Position numbers and translations under genes: made by a program. The notes under the pieces were generated by a model, which worked only from the letters and a program-made list of their open reading frames with translations, did not search any database and was not told the origin of the DNA. This document shows, one piece after another, positions 54,411 through 63,842 of a stretch of 64,000 nt of DNA; the stretch's first letter is position 1; every line of letters starts with the position of its first letter. Origin of the DNA: Cordylochernes scorpioides (Eukaryota > Arthropoda > Arachnida > Pseudoscorpiones > Chernetidae). The stretch covers positions 943,900-1,007,899 of the forward strand of contig CP092873.1 of NCBI GenBank assembly GCA_030710605.1. The letters run 5' to 3'.

Positions 54411-54611
54411 TGAGCTAAACAGAATTTTATAATTTAACAAAATCAACAAGCAATCCGGGTTCAAGTTTCTTCACTATTTTGATTTCTCTGGCTTTCTGGC
54501 CAACATGTCCTTCAACAGGAGAACTGGAAGTAGAACTAGAACTGAAAGCTGAAGAAATAAAAATAGCAAAGAAACCTAGCTCTGGATTGCTTGTTGTGTT
54601 TATTAAATTGT

Positions 54612-54921
54612 CTTCTTCTTTCTTATCTATTTGACAACCATCATGACTGGGTGAAGTAGATTGCCTTTGTCATTAAGACTGGGAGCATTACTCAGTGGCA
54701 GGCCACTGACTTAGCTCCAAAAGAAATGGCCACCTCTGATATGAGGAACAGACGCCATGTCCAGCCGCTCCTACAATGGAGTACAAACGCTGCTCATCCT
54801 TTATCCCTGGATTAGGAGCCCTACTATCAGCCGGGCCAGCTGAGCCCAGGTTTTTTAATGAGCTTGTTACTGCTCCCCCTCCTCCTTTTTCATCCAGGCT
54901 TGGGACCGGCAAGGGCGGAGT
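54612..54921 (-). mobile_element. S2 element with 13-bp target duplication
   Basis: The perfect direct repeat TTTATTAAATTGT occurs at 54599-54611 and 54922-54934. The element runs from CTTCTTCTTTCTTATCT to GGCAAGGGCGGAG. This is the best-defined copy of the family and sets its length at about 310 bp. Confidence 0.95.
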
Positions 54922-54934
54922 TTTATTAAATTGT

Positions 54935-55598
54935 AAAGTCAGGGATGTGTGAACATGTGATATAAGAGTTTTAAAAAGAGACACTGAAGGGAGATGTGTT
55001 TGCCAGGCCAAGATGAAGGAGGCTCCCGACATCTGGAACGTATGTAAACACCTTTAATGGCCGCCTATCTTGTATGTCAGACAAGACAGCTTACTGCCAA
55101 GGATTGGTGGAGATATTCTAGTCAATATTGTTAAGCAAAGTTTGACAGCACATTCTATTTTGTCCATTTCTTTCTAATTTGCATTTTTGTGTTTGACTAT
55201 TTTACATAGATAATTTTTAAAAAACATTTGCTGTTTTGTCTAAGAACACATCTACATCAACCACTTTTGTTTTATTTTATTCCTAATGTTGGCAACTTCC
55301 AATGATTCCAGGCCATTTGCTGAAACGTTGGCAGAAGAATAAATGTTAGGTGTGTCCAGGACAACAGCCAGCCAGAGGCCCATTCTACTGAGCCACAGGA
55401 CAAGGTAGGGGTTTCCACGGGTGACGGACGGTTCAACCTCATTTAAATTAAACCTAGTTAGTCCTTGGCCTCTCCTGGCGGTCTTCCAGTTCAAGTTTGC
55501 TTGTAGGAATTGTAGTTTTTATTATAAATTATTTGATGAGAGCAAGGTACAATTTGGATTACAAACACAGGGTAATAAGACTAAATACAAATGAATAA
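54935..55598. other. Unclassified sequence
   Basis: 55250-55500 has somewhat higher GC with an 80-codon minus-strand frame of unknown meaning. No repeats or domains recognised. Confidence 0.45.
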
Positions 55599-55648
55599 AA
55601 TAACAGTAACTATTTAAACATAAAGTAATAAGACCAAATAAATAAATA

Positions 55649-55688
55649 GTGTGTGACGTTTCGGTAACAGCGTTGTTACCATCTTCAG
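55649..55688 (-). ncRNA. Hammerhead ribozyme core, Penelope type, intact boxes
   Basis: On the minus strand CTGAAGA (CUGANGA box), one T, a seven-pair helix II (GGTAACA/TGTTACC, loop ACGC), then GAAAC and GTC followed by ACACAC. All core nucleotides of a hammerhead and a GUC cleavage triplet with very short helix III are present, the form described for Penelope-like elements. The helix I 5' strand is not complementary here, so activity of this copy alone is uncertain. Confidence 0.65.
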
Positions 55689-55875
55689 AAAAAAGTACGG
55701 AATCTATAATCCAAATTGTTGTGCCTTAACATTTTTATAGACTTCAATGTACCTAAGAAGTTATTCTTCCTATGAGCTGAAAAAATAAATTCCTTATATT
55801 CTATAATCCAAATTGTGCCTTATCAGTAACTATTTAAAACATGGTGTAATATATTTTCTCATTTAGCACTTTTGT

Positions 55876-55915
55876 CTGAAGACGGTAACAACTTTGTTAC
55901 AGAAACATCACACAC
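55876..55915 (+). ncRNA. Hammerhead core, plus-strand variant
   Basis: CTGAAGA, C, GGTAACA-ACTT-TGTTACA, GAAACATCACACAC. The cleavage triplet would be AUC. TGT before the core can pair with ACA after the triplet. Flanked by AACACAAGGTAAC near 55944, as in the other units. Confidence 0.5.
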
Positions 55916-56010
55916 AATTTATTAATTTAAATTTAGACTTATAAACACAAGGTAACTTTTGGACTTATTACCTTGTGTTTCTAATCTATAATCCAAATTG
56001 TACCTTATCA

Positions 56011-56386
56011 CTTATGGAAAAATTTGAGAGACATGGGCTTTTTTGTCTGCTACTTTCTGGAATACCACTGTGACCTTTGATCCAGCAGAGTTGGGTGCAC
56101 AGAGAGGATCTCTGGCTGAATATGGCAATCTGAGATATTTCAGAAGTTTACATGTGGGAAAACCTGGCTAGATATATAGTGTCACACATAAATAATATCA
56201 CGAGTTCTGGTCGGAAGATCGAACATTCCTGATATCACAGTAGACAGCCGCTCACTATGCCAAGAAATGGCTGCTCTATTTTCTTCCTTTGAAAAGATTT
56301 ATACAAATTCTGACCACTATGATCACCTAGATATTTATTACTTTGTAAGCTTTATTAAACAATTGTACAAAATGTAAGACTTCTAT
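56011..56386. other. Unclassified sequence
   Basis: No gene seen upstream of the zinc-finger frame; no promoter recognised. Confidence 0.5.
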
Positions 56387-56389
56387 GTG

Positions 56390-56851
56390 GCTTTTAATTA
56401 TATCAAAAATTGGAAGTCATGGGTCCAGGTGAGTCCTGCCAGCTCCCACTACTCAAGACACAAGCGGACTCACATGGGGAAGAAGCCATTTGCCTGCCCT
56501 GACTGTGACTACAAGACTGCCGTCTCCTCAGATCTGTCCAGACACAAGCGGACTCACAAGGGGGAGAAGCCATTTGCCTGCCCTGACTGTGACTACAAGA
56601 CTGCCGTCTCCAAAGATCTGTCCAGACACAAGCGGACCCACACGGGGGAGAAACCCTACACCTGTGACAAGTGCGACTACAGGACAGGGCACGCCTCCGC
56701 TCTGTCCAGACACAAGCGGATCCACACGGGGGAGAAACCCTACGCCTGCCCCTACTGTGACTACAGGACAGGGGACACCTCCTCTCTGTCCAGACACAAG
56801 CGGCTGCATGTGGGGGAGAAACCCTACACCTGTAGCCTGTCTACACCCTGA
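56390..56851 (+). pseudogene. C2H2 zinc-finger fragment, four full fingers
   Basis: The frame opens at a TAA near 56375 and has no ATG before the finger array (the first codon used by a frame finder is GTG). It begins with a half finger (SRHKRTH) and has four complete fingers with HTGEKP-type linkers: ACPDCDYKT ... SRHKRTH twice, TCDKCDYRT ... SRHKRIH, and ACPYCDYRT ... SRHKRLH. A fifth starts KPYTC and is cut off where a duplicated block (also at 47705) joins and supplies the stop. C2H2 arrays bind DNA; here both ends are truncated, so it is either a 3' exon of a larger gene or a pseudogene. Confidence 0.75.
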
Positions 56852-57360
56852 CACCAAAAGTTCCAAAGTCCCCTCTCTTCTTCACTGCTGTTCCTATATA
56901 ATGTTGTTTGCTGCACTGTTTCAATATATTTATACAATTTATACATATAACATTCATTGTGGAAAAACAATCACAAATAAAATAATAAAATGATCAAGTG
57001 TTGTTATTAAAATAAAAAAAGACAAATCCTGACCACGCTCACATGAGCTTTTTAGATGGCATAGCGCCATCTAGCGGAACAGAAATAAACTAAACGTTGA
57101 TTTAGCCTGTTCCCTGATATTTGGCCAACCCATTTTCTTGATAAATCAAGAAAAGCCAACCCGTGTTTCGGATTGTTGGTCCTGTGTTTCGGATTGTTGA
57201 TCCTTGTTAGCGTGGTGCAGGCTGTACCTTTGGACCTTTGGAAAATCTGATAACATCTTCTATCAAAACTACTTTTTGCCCCCTTCACCCCTTGAGGGGA
57301 AGGTTTTAATTTAATAAAATCATTTAATTTAATTACCAGTTAAAATAATTTGCTATATTC
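56835..57360. repeat. Duplicate of 47705-48240
   Basis: Matching landmarks are as at the partner. One extra partial repeat (GTGTTTCGGATTGTTG twice) lies near 57165-57200. Confidence 0.9.
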
Positions 57361-57361
57361 A

Positions 57362-57780
57362 TGTGTTGTATTCCCGTTTTTAAAATATATGGGAAGGGAG
57401 GATGTAAGATGTGACTTAGTAAAATTTCCTTATTAAAATATGTAAGTGTGACATTTCAGTAACAGCGTCGTTACCATTATAGGAATGGTGTGTGATATAG
57501 AGATAAACAAATATAGAACTTAAGCAGCTAAAGTTATACTTGGGTAGATAGAATATCAAATAATATATAGGGTATAGAAGCATTTGAGGATTACATAAGA
57601 CCAAGTAAAACTTTCTTCTAAGCCACCGTGGGTGAGATCCCCCAAAGGGGCACAAATCGGGGGGGGGGGGGGGCGTTGACAGATTACAGATTCCTTCCTG
57701 GAATATATAGCGCATCAGGTGTCCGTACTAACAAGGCCTCTGGTATGTGAAATTCCAACGTCCACCCCCCCCCCCCCTTT
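57362..57780 (+). repeat. Family C repeat with long G and C runs
   Basis: GAGGATGTAAGATGTGACTT, AGTAAAATTTCCTTATT, CTTTCTTCTAAGCC and TTCCTTCCTGGAATATATAG correspond to 37630-37870. ACATTTCAGTAACAGCG near 57452 is a hammerhead-derived insertion. There is a G-run near 57660 and a C-run near 57765. Confidence 0.6.
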
Positions 57781-58202
57781 CTACGAAAAGAGAGAGATAA
57801 TGGTGAGGGCCCTCGGGTTTCAACTACCCTTTTTAAGAGTGACTTATAAAAGAATGTCCTTTCTTGACTTTATCTGCGAAATCTAGTACAACTTTATTTT
57901 TTTACTATTCTCCCTCGATACACTTGTCTGGCACTGTTCTCTACTAAAATTATCCTTAGTCATTTGTGGCATATACTGTGTAACATCCATGAAATCATTA
58001 TTAAATTAGATAATCTATAAAAGACACCTTCTGGAGATTTAGCAACCCACTGAAGATGCTGGGAACTATTTCAGAGAGGGAAATTATAGCAATAGATCTC
58101 TATAATTTCTACAGATCAATTGTAACAAGATTCATACACAAAAGATATAGTGAGGAAAGTTTTTAGGACAGATGTGTAAATAAATTCCTCATTAAACTAA
58201 GG
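57781..58202. other. Mixed repeat fragments
   Basis: 58020-58110 (CACCTTCTGGAGATTTAGCA, ATCTCTATAATTTCTACAGA) is the reverse of 46210-46310 and 52050-52150. The rest is unclassified. Confidence 0.5.
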
Positions 58203-58868
58203 CTCACGTGTACTTGGGAAAAAGGAGGGAAATGCTGTATTGTTCTTGTTCCTACATTAAATTGGATAATCTATAAAATAGTGGTTGGCTCTCCCATCAA
58301 AATAGACGCTGGAATTGAATGCCGTCTATTGGCCGTCTCTACAGACTAGAGGACTCGGGTCGGTGACAAGCCGAGCATTATTAATTAAGAAGCACCCATA
58401 TAGCTTTAAATTCTCTGAGATCATCCAACAACAATAAGGGATCTCAGATAAAGAGGAGCATGTTATTATTAGAAGCTATAAATCTGAATATAAGACCAAA
58501 TTAACATTTTTTTTATAGAAATAAAAGATGTTGAAATCTCACGTGTACTTAAAAAAAAAAGGGGGGGGGGAATTACTGTATTGTTCTTGTTCCTGCATTA
58601 AATTAGATAGTCTATAAAATAATGGTCGGCTCTCCCGTCAAAATAGACGCTGGAATTGAATGCCGTCTATTGGCCGTCTCTACAGACTAGAGGACTCGGG
58701 TCGGTGACAAGCCGAGCATTATTAATTAAGAAGCACCCATATAGCTTTAAATTCTCTGAGATCATCCAACAACAATAAGGGATCTCAGATAAAGAGGAGC
58801 ATGTTATTATTAGAAGCTATAAACCTGAATATAAGACCAAATTAACATTTTTATAGAGATATAAGATG
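58203..58868. repeat. 336-bp tandem duplication containing F1 sequence
   Basis: CTCACGTGTACTT starts both units (58203 and 58539). Each contains CGGTGACAAGCCGAGCATTA, GATCTCAGATAAAGAGGAGC and an F1 segment (TCAAAATAGACGCTGGAATT). The second unit has a G-run at its start. Confidence 0.88.
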
Positions 58869-59560
58869 TTGAAAATATCATTTCAAAATTAAATATCAAG
58901 GAAGCACCAGGTCCAGATTTTATCAGTAATAATATGATCAAACATGCAGGTACACTTTTAATCCCGACTTTTATAACAAAGATTCAACAAATGCGTTGAA
59001 TTAGGTTACTATCTGGATGTATGGAAAAGACTCTATTTGTAAAGATTATACCAAAACCTAACAAATAAGCATAAAACAAGCAAAAGCTATAGACTTATAC
59101 TGTTGTCATTAACATTTGTAATATATTTAAAGCAAAAGGGTTTCAATAAATATCATGAAGAGAACAATCTAATGAGTATAAGGCAACATGGGTCTTACTA
59201 AAATTAAATCAACGAATAGTATAATGGTAGATATGATGGAAAACATACTGAAACACAGACAGGAGAACTGGCTTCTTTGATCACAGTGGGTATGACAGGC
59301 ACTTTCGACAATGCATGTTGGCCAGCAATTTATTGGAAGACTTGATTTTTGGTAGCATTCCCTCCAAATTGGTAAGAATCATACAATATTTCATTTAAAC
59401 AGTGAAAGAAGGGCAATTCCTCATATGAAAATACAAATATTACTAAAATCTGACAAAGAGATACCCTCAGGCGGCCCTAATAAAGTCGTATTTGCAGCTG
59501 TTGCTGTGTTAATGTATCACCGCAAAGGTACAGTACACAACTCCATTCCATCAGAGCCGG
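58868..59560 (+). pseudogene. R1/Jockey-like reverse transcriptase relic, plus copy
   Basis: Conceptual translation in shifting frames gives EAPGPDFISNNMIKHAG, CVELGYYLDVWKR, YRLILLSL, LMSIRQHGSY and GTFDNACWPAIYWK in the order found in R1/Jockey-group reverse transcriptases (APGPDG, VWK, YRPISLL, QFGFR, AFDN-WP). Stops and frameshifts occur throughout, and the catalytic YxDD region cannot be found. An older inverted copy is at 44640-45430. Confidence 0.75.
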
Positions 59561-59599
59561 TAGTTCTATATTCCAATACAATTTGTAATAATAAGATTT

Positions 59600-60330
59600 A
59601 AAGGTAGCACCAAAAAACAAAAGAAAGAAATATGTATGAGAGGAAAGAAAAAAAAATCTCCATATAAGTTATATACTAGATATTTATTCAAAAATAAACA
59701 AAGTTAGGGAACATTTCTATACTGGCGGGATGTGCTATTTATATAGTGACCTAGATAGAGGTGACATGAAGTTACAAATTTGCCTTTATAAAGGGGAAAG
59801 CCTAGATCTCCATCTATTCTGGTGAGACAAAATATAAGAACCCTATCATATTTAAGTTACATAAAGCCCTTTAGGGCCCGTGCGAAATCTAAGTTAGTTT
59901 CTGCTAAAAAGGGGGCACTGAGCCATAATGGCAAAGAGGCTTACCTTTTTCCGAAAGCGCCGGAGAAAGTCTGGTCTCCTCCCGTCAACGTCTCGAGCCT
60001 GACTCCCGGCTATCCTTCTGATTGATCGTCTCTGACTGATGAATCTGATCTTTTTTTTTTTTAGCAAAGAAAACCCCCCTTTTATCCTTGCCTCTCTCCA
60101 TTATGATTCGCTGCTCGCGCCAAAGTTTCTATTGGTTGGCATTTTCATTCGTCAAAAGAAAACACGCACGTGATCATGACCACGCCTCCAATTTACCGTG
60201 TTGCCGCGAGAGAGAGAAAAAAAAAGAAACATTGTAGATTGAAAAACAAATTAATTCCTTTAGGAAATTAAATAATATATATTCCGAGTATTAAAAAAAA
60301 TATATTGAATTAAATGTTTATATGATAAAT
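59600..60330. repeat. Family E repeat, minus copy
   Basis: Reverse-complement partner of 43851-44640: CACATCCCGCC-type, GGGCCCGTGCGAAATCTAAG, GTGATCATGACCACGCCTCC and AATTAATTCCTTTAGGAAAT. It lies next to an RT relic in the same relation as the other copy, so E and the RT probably belonged to one element. Confidence 0.65.
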
Positions 60331-60344
60331 TATTTTCTTTTGGT

Positions 60345-60589
60345 CACCTCTATCTAAATATTAAATGAGGGGCATATATGTACATATGGCACAACAGCTT
60401 CCAGCACAGATGTCACTGGTGTCTTCTTCTCCACCAGGCATCAGCTTTCGGCATGGAAGTCTGGTGTCATCAAGTGTCTAGGTTTCTGGGCAAAAGGCAG
60501 TCTATAAGTCTATATGGGGGGGAAGCCATGTATCCAGTTGATGTTGACCATACATCTTCTGTTGGGGTATGATTACTAAACGTACCCCA
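60345..60589. repeat. Dispersed repeat shared with 43600-43800
   Basis: TGTACATATGGCACAACAGC, CACCAGGCATCAGCTTTCGG and ATGGAAGTCTGGTGTC are the complement of the 43680-43790 segment. Confidence 0.7.
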
Positions 60590-61010
60590 ACACATGTATA
60601 ATGCTCCATTTAAAATATATAGGGAGATAAATGGGAGGTTTACACAGAGAGGCCCTTGAAGTCTTCAACCCTTGTTTCATCTTCATGGATCCAACTTGCA
60701 ACCTCTCTGGCTGAGCAAGTAGTGTGGCCCATTTCCAGCTGACTCCTTGGTTTCCATTCTGCCAGGTGATCCAGAGTCTGCGTTTTCTATTTATATTTCT
60801 CAACACTCGATCTAGTATATAAGCTCGCAAATCGTCTAGAGTGCCAAAATATTTTGTACTCTACATTGTTGAAATTTAAAATGTGAACACAAAAAAAGGT
60901 AATAAATTTGGTTACCTGATAGAATTGTTTTACAGAAATATATTTTTCATAAAATATATTATAAAAAAAATCATCATAAGAAAAAACTTTAAAATATTTT
61001 TCATATCAAA
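60590..61010. repeat. Duplicate of 48215-48640
   Basis: Collinear and nearly identical to the earlier copy, then joins the next duplicated block at 61008. Confidence 0.9.
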
Positions 61011-61355
61011 ATAATGAATCACGTTCTTAAAACTAAATTTTATTGAAGAAAAATAAAAGAAACTTTTTTCGTAGAACGTGATTCAATATTTTAATTAATT
61101 TTTGCAATTCCCTACAGTAGGAAACTACTATTTATCATCATCCATTTTTTTTTGCGAATTTGTGTATGGAAAATATTTAAATTATATTCATTCTTACAAA
61201 TCTTTGGAGATCTAGTTGACATAAACGATATGCTTCCAAATTCAACTGCCTTGTGCAATAATGAGGACGACTTTTGGTGTTGTTGAAAAGTATTCACTGT
61301 TGATATTTCACTTTTTCTTACACATCTAATTGAATATAAGAAAATTGTGTGATAT
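61008..61355. repeat. Duplicate of 50608-50962
   Basis: Collinear with the earlier copy; it ends at TGTGTGATAT. Confidence 0.8.
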
Positions 61356-61640
61356 CTCTTCTCTATATATATGAAAATGAATGTTTGTTGGCTTGTATGT
61401 CTGGCATACAAATTCGCAGTAGTTCACTAATTCAAACCAAAATTTCCATACATAGGTAAAAAAATAGGGAAGACGATAGGCTATTTTAAAAAATATATAA
61501 ATCAATTAATAAAACTATATATTTTTATTCAGAAAATGATGATATTGCTGTATCATGTTTGATTATCAGCTACAAAATTATATGGGGGGGGGGAATTCCA
61601 AAAAGCAGAGACCACGGGTGAAACCAGTTCATTATTTTGT
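61356..61640 (+). mobile_element. Possible non-autonomous Helitron fragment
   Basis: TCTCTTCTCTATATATATGA followed by AAAATGAATGTTTGTTGGC has the look of Helitron 5' ends (TC start, then ATGAATGTTTGT), and GAGACCACGGGTGAAACC near 61609 resembles the GGGCGAAACC segment near Helitron 3' ends. No CTAG-type terminus or hairpin was established. Confidence 0.35.
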
Positions 61641-61775
61641 ACGCAGGAACAAAATTCTAACAGAAGCACATTTGTTGGAAAAGAAGGAGTCCGAAGCAGC
61701 CAATGGGAGGCCGACGGAAGCGGCTACGGCTACGGGATGCAACGGCTAAAATGAGAAAACAATAACAGAAAAACC
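61641..61775. other. Unclassified sequence before the BEL/Pao element
   Basis: Contains CGAAGCAGCCAATGGGAGGC and CGGCTACGGCTACGG; no gene supported. Confidence 0.4.
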
Positions 61776-62050
61776 TGTAAACAACTTTCGAACACGAGAA
61801 TTTGCCCTGATCTCCGATTCTTTTAGCGTAAATATTTAAATATATAATTAATAAAAAACTATTTTACTTATTTTCTTAATTTATAATAAATATGATTTTC
61901 CCTCCTGTTTTCGTATAATATTTTAATAGTGCTATAAGCAGCGACACCTAAATTTTGAACCTTCAACCCCGCCGACCAAGAATAGAGGTGAGTGACTACC
62001 TCTATAGAACTTAGATCGTCGTCACAACACAGAGTGGCGGTGAAATCGCA
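61776..62050 (+). mobile_element. Probable 5' LTR of a BEL/Pao element
   Basis: Inferred from position: a primer-binding-site-like sequence follows at 62058, so the LTR should end near AAATCGCA at 62050. TGTAAACAACTTTCG at 61776 is one possible start, giving about 275 bp. The 3' LTR is outside the window, so neither end can be verified. Confidence 0.4.
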
Positions 62051-62057
62051 ATATTTT

Positions 62058-62075
62058 TGGCATCCCAGCCGGGAC
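62058..62075 (+). promoter_or_regulatory. Candidate tRNA primer-binding site
   Basis: TGGCATCCCAGCCGGGAC begins with TGG, complementary to a tRNA CCA end, and its position between a CA-ending LTR and the gag start is right. The primer tRNA is not identified. Confidence 0.5.
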
Positions 62076-62163
62076 TGTTGAAGGTAAATTCTAGAGAAAA
62101 AAAATAATTTTAAGCTGACCATTTTGGAACTCGCTAGCTAACCCTACTTGCCGCTTTGTTTAC

Positions 62164-62673
62164 ATGATGGCGGAAGAATTAATTCTACGTTTAAAGAAGA
62201 AGCGTGCTATTAACAGATCATATTTAACGAAAACATGCAAAAAGATTGAAAGTGGACATGACACGCTAATTAGAATTGATCTTGAAGAATTATTAGAACA
62301 ATTGAATGAATCATTTAACGAACTTAAATTAGTGGATCACGAAATAGAAACGCTTCTTGAAACTGACGATTTAGAGAGGGAATTACAGGGCGTAGAAGAA
62401 TATCGAGAGAAATATATTACTTGGAGATTTAGGGCGAATAAAAAGATTCGCCAATCAGATTTTCATGGCGAAAATATACCGAATTCGAACTCACGAATAG
62501 ATGAAAATGAAATGAGACATTATGTACCTTCCTGCACGACTGTGAAACTTCCGAAATTGATGATATCGAAATTTTATGGAAACTTTAGTGAATGGCTGAC
62601 GTTCTGGAATTCTTTTGATGCAGCTATTCACCAGAACAACTCACTGAACCCATCGATAAATTTAACTATCTGA
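62164..62673 (+). pseudogene. BEL/Pao gag, N-terminal fragment
   Basis: Gag forms the particle of this LTR retrotransposon. ATG at 62164 opens 169 codons: a basic, coiled-coil-like N-terminus (about 1-100), then the conserved BEL/Pao segment VKLPKLMISKFYGNFSEW with further Trp/Phe residues (about 127-155). The frame ends in a premature stop at 62671 while the matching continuation appears in another frame from 62655, so there is a frameshift around 62650-62660. The element runs off the window to the right. Confidence 0.85.
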
Positions 62674-63188
62674 AGTCACATCTCGGCGGAACTGCACTAA
62701 ACACAGTCGAAGGTTTCGCTTTATCTGCGGACAATTATGAGAAAGCTATAAAATTGCTTAAAGACATATTTGGGCGAGAAGACATTTTGATTAGCCGACA
62801 TATGAACAATTTGTTGTCAATGAGACCACTCAAAACGTCAAGCGATGTAAGAACTTTCCGCGAACTTTTTGACAACCTTTCTGTTCAAATAAGAAGTCTC
62901 GAGTCACTAAACGTGTCCATTGATGTTTACGGACAACTGTTGTGCCCGATAATAATAAAGCTTCTACCTGCAGACCTTAATTTGGAATTGAACAAAGAAC
63001 TCCCGACAGGTAACGTAATTAATGACTTGATTACCTTTTTAGAAAGACAATTAACTGCACGGGAGAGGAGTTTTAGAAACGAAATCGGTACCGGGAATGA
63101 ATCAACTTCTAAACCTAATTTGGTAAACAAACATCCAAAGACAAGATTCTACAATGAAAAACAATTGCGACAGCTTCAGAACTTTTGA
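62655..63188 (+). pseudogene. BEL/Pao gag, middle fragment in a second frame
   Basis: Continues the capsid-like part in a different frame, beginning DKFNYLKSHL, a typical BEL/Pao gag sequence, then about 165 residues rich in Leu with FLERQLTARE near the end. It stops at 63186 while the zinc-knuckle part lies in a third frame, a second frameshift. Confidence 0.85.
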
Positions 63189-63565
63189 ATTCAGTTCACA
63201 AATCGAATGAATGTGTATTTTGTGGTAAAGACAACCATGGAAGCCCTAAGTGTGACTTTGCAGCTAATATGAATTTAAACGAAAAGAGATCACTCATGAG
63301 GAAAAAAGGCGTTTGTTATAAATGTCTTCGGCCTTCTCATTTAAGTAAATTTTGCAGAAATGTAGTCTGTTGTTCGATCTGCAACATGTCTTCCCACCTG
63401 GATGTCATGTGCATAAAACTGATTTTAGATAGAGGTGGATCTTCCAAGTCTCCAACGGTGCAAGATGAAGCTCTCGCCAACTTATCAACCTCCCCAGACG
63501 TCTTGTTACCTACTTTGAGAGTGACCCTCAAGGGAACAGAACGGAGAAGACGGCACGGGCTATAA
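63180..63565 (+). pseudogene. BEL/Pao nucleocapsid, three CCHC zinc knuckles
   Basis: Three canonical C-x2-C-x4-H-x4-C knuckles occur in order: CVFCGKDNHGSPKC, CYKCLRPSHLSKFC and CSICNMSSHLDVMC. These bind the element RNA. The frame has no ATG near its start and ends at a stop near 63563, just before the protease-like segment in another frame. Confidence 0.88.
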
Positions 63566-63842
63566 TAGACATAGACACCGGATCCCAAAGATCATATATT
63601 TTACATAGCACAGCAATGGAAATGGAATACGAACAATCAAGGAGAGAGTTCTTCCTGCATTCCTTGTTTGGAGGATCGAGTACCGACGTAGTTGAACATG
63701 AGGTCTATACCATTCATTTATCTGACATCAATAATTCCTATCGCTGTGAGTTTGAAGCACTAGGTCAACCCCTTATCTGTGGAAGCATACCTCCGGTGTG
63801 TCCAAGATCATTTTTAGAAGGAGTGAAAAACTCGACGTGTCG
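63540..63842 (+). pseudogene. BEL/Pao aspartic protease region
   Basis: IIDIDTGSQRSYI carries the D-T-G active-site triad followed by Ser-Gln, as in BEL/Pao proteases. The 63616 ATG lies inside the domain and is not a real start. The frame stops at about 63847, with the C-terminal part in yet another frame. Confidence 0.8.
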
